A stretch of 64,000 nt of DNA from Clostridium sp. (GTDB taxonomy: Bacteria > Bacillota > Clostridia > Lachnospirales > Lachnospiraceae): contig JAMPFS010000004.1 of NCBI GenBank assembly GCA_023664325.1, positions 1 to 64,000 on the forward strand, given 5' to 3'. Below the pieces are notes generated by a model. It was not told the origin of the DNA and ran no database searches. It saw only the letters and a program-made list of their open reading frames with translations. The translations under genes and the position numbers were made by a program. Within the stretch, counting starts at the first letter, position 1. The number at the start of each line of letters is the position of its first letter. Positions 60,234 to 64,000 of this stretch are shown in pieces.

Positions 60234-61448
60234 ATGGCACAATTTAATTATAAGGCGGTTGATAAGAACGGTAAGCCAAAGAAGGGTACCGTGGATGCTG
60301 CGGATCGCGATAAGGCGATGGAAAAACTCAAGAATGAAGGTCTTTCAATCACGGAACTTAAGGATGCCGGTGAGAGTAGCGGCAAAGGCTTTAGCCTCGG
60401 TAAGAAGAAGGTCAAAAGCCGTGATCTTTCAGTTGTATGTAAGCAGATGGTAAGTATTTTGAATGCAGGCGTTACGGTTATCACTGCATTGGAAATGCTT
60501 TCCGAACAGATGGATAACAAGGTCTTGAAGGCAGCTTTGGTGGAGTCGAAAGTTTATGTGGAAAAGGGTGGCAATTTGTCAGATTCATTCCGCTTGAATC
60601 CGAATATCTTTCCGCCAATTATGATTAACATGGTGGCTGCCGGTGAGGTATCCGGTAGTATGGAGACTTCTTTTGACCGGTTGGCGGAACATTTTGAAAA
60701 AGATGATGCATTAAAGGGTAAGATTAAAGGCGCTTTAACATATCCGATCATGGTTTTGATTGTTGCTGTACTGGTAGTAGTAGTCGTTATGATTGCGGTT
60801 ATTCCGAACTTTGTGGATATGTTTGCAGATATGGGTACGGAACTGCCGTTGCCGACAAGAATTATGATGGCAGGTAGTGATTTCATTTTGGAGAAATGGT
60901 GGTTATTGATTATTATAATAGGTGCTATTGTTTTTGTAATCAAGGCATTCAAAGCGACGCCGACAGGGGATTTGTTTTTCTCTAAGATTGCTGTCAATGC
61001 GCCGATTTTCAGTGATTTGGTTATCAAGTCGAATGCATCCCGTTTTGCGAGAACGTTAAGCACACTGATGGCGGCAGGTATTCCGATGTTAGATGCGATT
61101 GAGCAGGTTGCCAAGATGATGAGCAATAAGATTTTCCGGGATGGTCTGATGGAGACAAAGGCACAGGTTGCAAAAGGTCTGCCGCTTTCCAAACCGCTTA
61201 AGGATATGGAAGTATTTCCGACTATGTTGGTACAGATGGTTAAGATTGGTGAGGAGACCGGTAATATTGAAGACATGATGGATAAGCTTGCGGATCTCTA
61301 TGACAGAGAGGTAGATCTTGCGACGGAATCGCTTACCCAGGCAATGGAGCCGCTTACCATGGTTGTTATGGCAGGTATTGTTGGTATGATTGTTGCGGCT
61401 GTATATGGTCCAATCCTCAGCATGTACGAAGGTATCGACAATATGTAA
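60234..61448 (+). CDS. pilC: Type IV pilus inner membrane platform protein PilC
   Basis: A 404-residue platform protein of the GspF family that links the motor ATPases to the pilin. The N-terminus reads AQFNYKAVDKNGKPKKGTVDA (split), and two T2SSF domains follow. The first has VVCKQMVSILNAGVTVITALEML (split) near 70-92 and a membrane pair. The second has FARTLSTLMAAGIPMLDAI near 275 and PMLVQMVKIGEETGNIEDMM-like PTMLVQMVKIGEETGN near 336. Transmembrane segments are at about 170-190, 220-240 and 375-395. GGAGGAG precedes ATG 60234, which is preferred over a GTG at 60192. Confidence 0.95.
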   Translation: MAQFNYKAVDKNGKPKKGTVDAADRDKAMEKLKNEGLSITELKDAGESSGKGFSLGKKKVKSRDLSVVCKQMVSILNAGVTVITALEMLSEQMDNKVLKAALVESKVYVEKGGNLSDSFRLNPNIFPPIMINMVAAGEVSGSMETSFDRLAEHFEKDDALKGKIKGALTYPIMVLIVAVLVVVVVMIAVIPNFVDMFADMGTELPLPTRIMMAGSDFILEKWWLLIIIIGAIVFVIKAFKATPTGDLFFSKIAVNAPIFSDLVIKSNASRFARTLSTLMAAGIPMLDAIEQVAKMMSNKIFRDGLMETKAQVAKGLPLSKPLKDMEVFPTMLVQMVKIGEETGNIEDMMDKLADLYDREVDLATESLTQAMEPLTMVVMAGIVGMIVAAVYGPILSMYEGIDNM

Positions 61449-61464
61449 ACCTTACGAGCCATGC

Positions 61465-61528
61465 GCTGGAATATAGAAAGTGCTCTGCGCAAGCTTGCTT
61501 GCGGACAGAGTAGTTTCTATATTCCAGC
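61465..61528 (+). other. Long stem-loop between pilC and the pilin gene
   Basis: GCTGGAATATAGAAA (61465-61479) and TTTCTATATTCCAGC (61514-61528) form a perfect 15-bp outer stem. Further pairing inside (CTCTG with CAGAG, GCAAG with CTTGC) extends it. No T-run follows, so it is more likely an mRNA-stabilising or processing element than a simple terminator. Confidence 0.7.
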
Positions 61529-61621
61529 ATACGGCGACAAGCCGCATCGAGCCGTGAGGCGAGATGGCATGGCGAGTGGGCATACGGCGACAAGCCGCAT
61601 CGAGCCGTGAGGCGAGATGGC
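61527..61621 (+). repeat. 42-bp direct repeat, two copies
   Basis: A 42-base GC-rich sequence occurs at 61527-61568 and 61580-61621, identical by eye, with 11 bases between. Each begins GCATACGGCGACAAGCCG and ends GCCGTGAGGCGAGATGGC; each can form a small CGGC-GACAA-GCCG hairpin. Its base composition differs from the AT-rich pilin leader around it. It may be a dispersed REP-like element, but a genome search is needed to say so. Confidence 0.85.
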
Positions 61622-61646
61622 TAAATATTTATTTTTATGGTTAAAC

Positions 61647-61677
61647 CTGTTGTTGACCACAACAGTTTTAATAAAAT
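61647..61677 (+). promoter_or_regulatory. Pilin leader: terminator-like hairpin and possible promoter
   Basis: CTGTTGT (61647-61653) and ACAACAG (61659-61665) form a 7-bp hairpin followed by TTTT, like a weak attenuator. The same bases contain TTGTTG (61650-61655), 16 bases, TAAAAT (61672-61677), a possible pilin promoter that would give a leader of about 20 bases. Confidence 0.4.
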
Positions 61678-61703
61678 TTCATAAAAGAAAAGGAGAGATG
61701 ATT

Positions 61704-62180
61704 ATGAAAAAAACAAACAAAGGTTTCTCAATGGTCGAGCTGATTATCGTTATTGCGATTATGGCTATCTTAGCAGGTGCGTTGGCACCGGCACTGATTA
61801 AGTACATCAACAAGTCCAGAATCTCAACGGATATTCAGACTGCAAACACGATTGCTACTTCTATCCAGACAGCACTTGCTGACGAGGCTGGTTATGATGC
61901 GGCGAACAATGCAACCGGTGCTAGTGTTGATGACATTTTTGATAAGACTGGTGATGATTTCGAGAAAGCTTTCACTACAGCATGTGGTGGTTCAAATCCG
62001 CCAAAAACAAAGGCAAGCAAGTGTATGAAGAAGACACAAATGTCAACGGGTGCTTTTAAGTATGATTTGGATAAAGAGACCAGTGAAATTACTATTTATA
62101 GTAATGATGGTAAGCATGTCTTATATCCGACAGCTTCAGAGTGCTTGACAAATGATAATGCTGCAGATTGCGACGGCTGA
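61704..62180 (+). CDS. pilA: Type IV major pilin
   Basis: A 158-residue prepilin. The class III signal is short, MKKTNKG, cleaved before Phe8 (G7-F8); the mature protein begins FSMVELIIVIAIMAILAGAL with the conserved Glu5. The hydrophobic alpha-1 helix is followed by a soluble head containing four cysteines (94, 107, 147, 156), two near the C-terminus, which could form two disulfides in the D-region manner. AAAAGGAGAG places the start at ATG 61704; ATG 61698 is too close to it. The gene sits after a structured 255-base spacer and before its peptidase, and is probably the major subunit because of its own leader and position. Confidence 0.93.
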   Translation: MKKTNKGFSMVELIIVIAIMAILAGALAPALIKYINKSRISTDIQTANTIATSIQTALADEAGYDAANNATGASVDDIFDKTGDDFEKAFTTACGGSNPPKTKASKCMKKTQMSTGAFKYDLDKETSEITIYSNDGKHVLYPTASECLTNDNAADCDG

Positions 62181-62228
62181 TGCTTTGTGGATTTTGCTTA
62201 GGATTTACACAATGTAACAACAATATGG

Positions 62229-62263
62229 TTAACACATCCTCTCGGAAAGAGGGGATGTGTTAA
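62229..62263 (+). terminator. Hairpin after the pilin gene
   Basis: TTAACACATCC (62229-62239) pairs with GGATGTGTTAA (62253-62263), with four further inner pairs and a GGAAA loop: a stem of about 15 bp. A T-run is lacking, so it may act as a 3' stabiliser or partial stop that keeps pilin mRNA more abundant than that of pilD. Confidence 0.65.
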
Positions 62264-62288
62264 TGTTGAATAAGGAAAACGAGACAGA

Positions 62289-63116
62289 ATGATGGCTATA
62301 TTTGCAGTAGGATTAGGTTTGGTAATAAGTTTAGTATGCTGGTTTGCGGTGCCGTTGTCTTCTTATATTAAACAAATAGAAGATGAAGAGGTATGCCGGC
62401 GGTGTGAAACGAAAGAGCATTGCTTTGCGCAAAAAGAAACCAGACGAGGTTTGTCAAACCGTGTCAGTGACTGGATGCTTTTCTCCTATCTGGCAGTGCG
62501 GAAACGATGTCCGTGTGTGAAGGAGGATAACCCATTGGGGAATATACTTGCAGTTGTTCTGGGGTTTATCTTTTTTTTCATTCCTTTTTGGTCGAGAGGG
62601 ATGGAAGCTTCGGGGATGCTTGCAGGACTTGCAGCGGTCGCCTTGTTTTTCTTATCGATTGTAGATTGGAATACGCAGTATATTCCATTTGAATGTAACA
62701 TTTTTATCTTTTTATGCGGACTAATTCATTTATTTGCAGATTTTTCTAATTGGTTAGAATATTTAATTGGTCTTATTGCAGTCAGCGGTTTTTTATACAT
62801 TGTCAATGTTATTGCGACGCCGATGCTTCGCAGAAGGTACCAGGATGAGCAGGAGGTTGACAGTGTGATAGGGGACGGTGACATCAAATTAATGGCAGCA
62901 ACTGGCTTACTTTTAGGCTGGAAACTTAATTTTTTGGCATTGGGAATTGGCTGTGTGGCAGGGTCAGTTATACATTTGATTCTCATGAAGATTAAGAAGG
63001 GTGAACGGCAGTTTGCTCTTGGCCCGTATTTATCTTTGGGCGTTTATATTACAATGATATGCGGTGAACAGCTAATAAGCTGGTATCTGAACATGATGGG
63101 TGTAAAGCCCCTTTAA
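62289..63116 (+). CDS. pilD: Prepilin peptidase (A24 family)
   Basis: A 275-residue membrane aspartic protease that cleaves and may methylate prepilins. The two catalytic aspartates are present: Asp126 in SIVDWNTQYIP and Asp198 in GDGDIKLMAATG. Seven or so hydrophobic segments are seen. The N-terminal third is unusual: the GSFLNV-type motif is missing, and instead of two CPxC pairs the cytosolic loop has CRRC (36-39), Cys45 and CPC (74-76). Methyltransferase activity is therefore uncertain. ATG 62292 is an equal choice of start. It lies between the pilin and pilM, as expected for a pilus locus. Confidence 0.88.
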   Translation: MMAIFAVGLGLVISLVCWFAVPLSSYIKQIEDEEVCRRCETKEHCFAQKETRRGLSNRVSDWMLFSYLAVRKRCPCVKEDNPLGNILAVVLGFIFFFIPFWSRGMEASGMLAGLAAVALFFLSIVDWNTQYIPFECNIFIFLCGLIHLFADFSNWLEYLIGLIAVSGFLYIVNVIATPMLRRRYQDEQEVDSVIGDGDIKLMAATGLLLGWKLNFLALGIGCVAGSVIHLILMKIKKGERQFALGPYLSLGVYITMICGEQLISWYLNMMGVKPL

Positions 63117-63148
63117 ATTAACTTCTGATTAGCGAGGGAGGCTATAGT

Positions 63149-64000
63149 ATGGCGAAAAGTAATAAAGTCCTGACAGTGGATATAACAAATGAAAGTATTA
63201 CGATAATTGAAGTGACGCCGTCTGACAAGAAGCAGACAGTGGTGCATAACACTTTGATTTTTGACACTCCGGAGGATGCCTATGAGGATGGTAATATCCG
63301 GGATGTGGAAAAGATTGCGATGGCGATCAGGGAACAGTTGGATGGAAATGGAATCACGAACAAGAATGTCATTTTTGTGTTGACTTCAACGAAGGTGGTA
63401 AACCGTGAAGTGCTGATTCCGGAGGTAAAAGAGAACAAAGTAAAGGGAATTGTGGCAGCAAATGCTTCCGAGTATTTCCCTGTTAATATAGAGGATTACG
63501 TTGTATCGCACTCTATATTAGAGCATATTGTAGGTGATGATAAGACCAAGCAGTTAAAACTTATGGTAGTTGCCGCTCCGATTGCAATGGTGAAGGCATA
63601 TTATGAGTTGGGAAGCATACTTGGTCTGACTGTGCAGTCGATTGATTATGTTGGAAATGCAATGCTTCAGATGATCAAAACCCAGACTGGCACAAATTCT
63701 ACAACAATGGTAATCCAGTTAGGTGGAGAATCCACCATTTTGAATATCGTAAAAGGGGATACCCTTTTGCTTCAGAGAACCGTACCATATGGTACGAATT
63801 CTGTCGTTACAGAGGTTATGGATGAAAAGGGCGTGGATGCGACCACTGCCATGACTCTGTTGCAGAATGAAAGATTGATTACAGTTGATTTTGACGATAA
63901 TGCAGCGACAGGCGCATTCCGTTATCTGATTAACAATATCGGACGTGTCATGGACTACTATGTGACAAAGAATCCGGATAAACCGATTGATGATGTGTTC
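63149..64000 (+). CDS. pilM: Type IV pilus assembly protein PilM (partial)
   Basis: Actin-like ATPase that forms the cytoplasmic ring of the alignment complex. The frame starts at ATG 63149 after GGGAGG and remains open to the window edge (284 codons seen). KVLTVDITNESITIIEV is the first phosphate loop of the actin fold. ANASEYFPVNIEDYVVSHSIL near 110-130, IDYVGNAMLQMI near 168, and TTMVIQLGGESTILNIV near 187 match PilM and the FtsA-like order. The end, and probably pilN, pilO and other pilus genes, lies beyond the window. Confidence 0.92.
   Translation, partial: MAKSNKVLTVDITNESITIIEVTPSDKKQTVVHNTLIFDTPEDAYEDGNIRDVEKIAMAIREQLDGNGITNKNVIFVLTSTKVVNREVLIPEVKENKVKGIVAANASEYFPVNIEDYVVSHSILEHIVGDDKTKQLKLMVVAAPIAMVKAYYELGSILGLTVQSIDYVGNAMLQMIKTQTGTNSTTMVIQLGGESTILNIVKGDTLLLQRTVPYGTNSVVTEVMDEKGVDATTAMTLLQNERLITVDFDDNAATGAFRYLINNIGRVMDYYVTKNPDKPIDDVF

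Noticed and set aside
61527..61621. Attachment site or insertion-sequence target duplication
   Set aside because: The 42-bp copies are only 11 bases apart with no gene between and no integrase or transposase nearby.
1..64000. tRNA or rRNA genes
   Set aside because: No CCA-ending cloverleaf or rRNA signature was noticed in any gap; this was by eye, and a tRNAscan or Infernal run would be needed to exclude small RNAs fully.

Overview
The window is a chromosomal segment of a spore-forming, low-to-moderate GC Clostridia bacterium, most likely a member of the Lachnospiraceae. The grounds are the gene families (gpr, spoIIP, sigK, hrcA with a CIRCE element, ribonuclease J, IreB, YlbF, BspA-like leucine-rich repeat surface proteins), the purine-rich ribosome binding sites, and a gene order that follows the Bacillus subtilis comEA-comEC-holA-rpsT-gpr-spoIIP-lepA-hemW-hrcA-grpE-dnaK-dnaJ-prmA-rsmE-mtaB block with local insertions. 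No rRNA, tRNA, CRISPR array or intact mobile element was recognised.

Layout. 1-1.4 kb: a degenerate VirD4/TraG-like protein, possibly the edge or relic of a conjugative element. 1.5-9.1 kb: biosynthesis of arginine (argH, argG, argC, argB) and NAD (nadB, nadC), with a shared 331-bp argG/argC control region. 9.2-11 kb: an orphan solute-binding lipoprotein and a small DMT-type transporter. 11.1-20.8 kb: two tandem BspA-like surface proteins. Their C-terminal repeat cassettes are almost identical in DNA, but one has a huge LRR head on a short linker (3 nonapeptides) and the other a small head on a long linker (25 nonapeptides encoded by a 27-bp minisatellite).

20.9-28.1 kb: a competence region, comEA and comEC. 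Between them sit a response regulator, a sensor kinase and a GerMN lipoprotein, a set that resembles the actinobacterial MtrA-MtrB-LpqB system. holA and rpsT follow. 28.6-40.6 kb: spore genes gpr and spoIIP, then lepA, hemW, the heat-shock operon hrcA-grpE-dnaK-dnaJ under CIRCE control, and prmA. 40.6-46 kb: two overlapping YfhO-type membrane glycosyltransferase-like genes that interrupt the usual prmA-rsmE neighbourhood. 46-56.4 kb: RNA modification and decay (rsmE, cysteine desulfurase, thiI, mtaB, ribonuclease J, trmR-like and U32/TrhP-like genes) mixed with regulators (a histidine-less HPr, IreB, RuvX, DUF1292, YlbF) and a stub of MltG.

56.4-64 kb: an uninterrupted sigK lacking a pro-sequence, convergent with and overlapping the U32 gene, followed by a type IV pilus locus (pilB, pilT, pilC, major pilin, prepilin peptidase, pilM running off the end). 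The pilC-pilin spacer holds a long stem-loop, two copies of a 42-bp repeat and a terminator-like hairpin, which suggests separate control of pilin output.

Nothing here is clearly a wholly new system. The best candidates for new biology are the tandem LRR pair with its minisatellite and apparent gene conversion, the MtrAB-LpqB-like set inside the competence block, and the structured pilin leader region.
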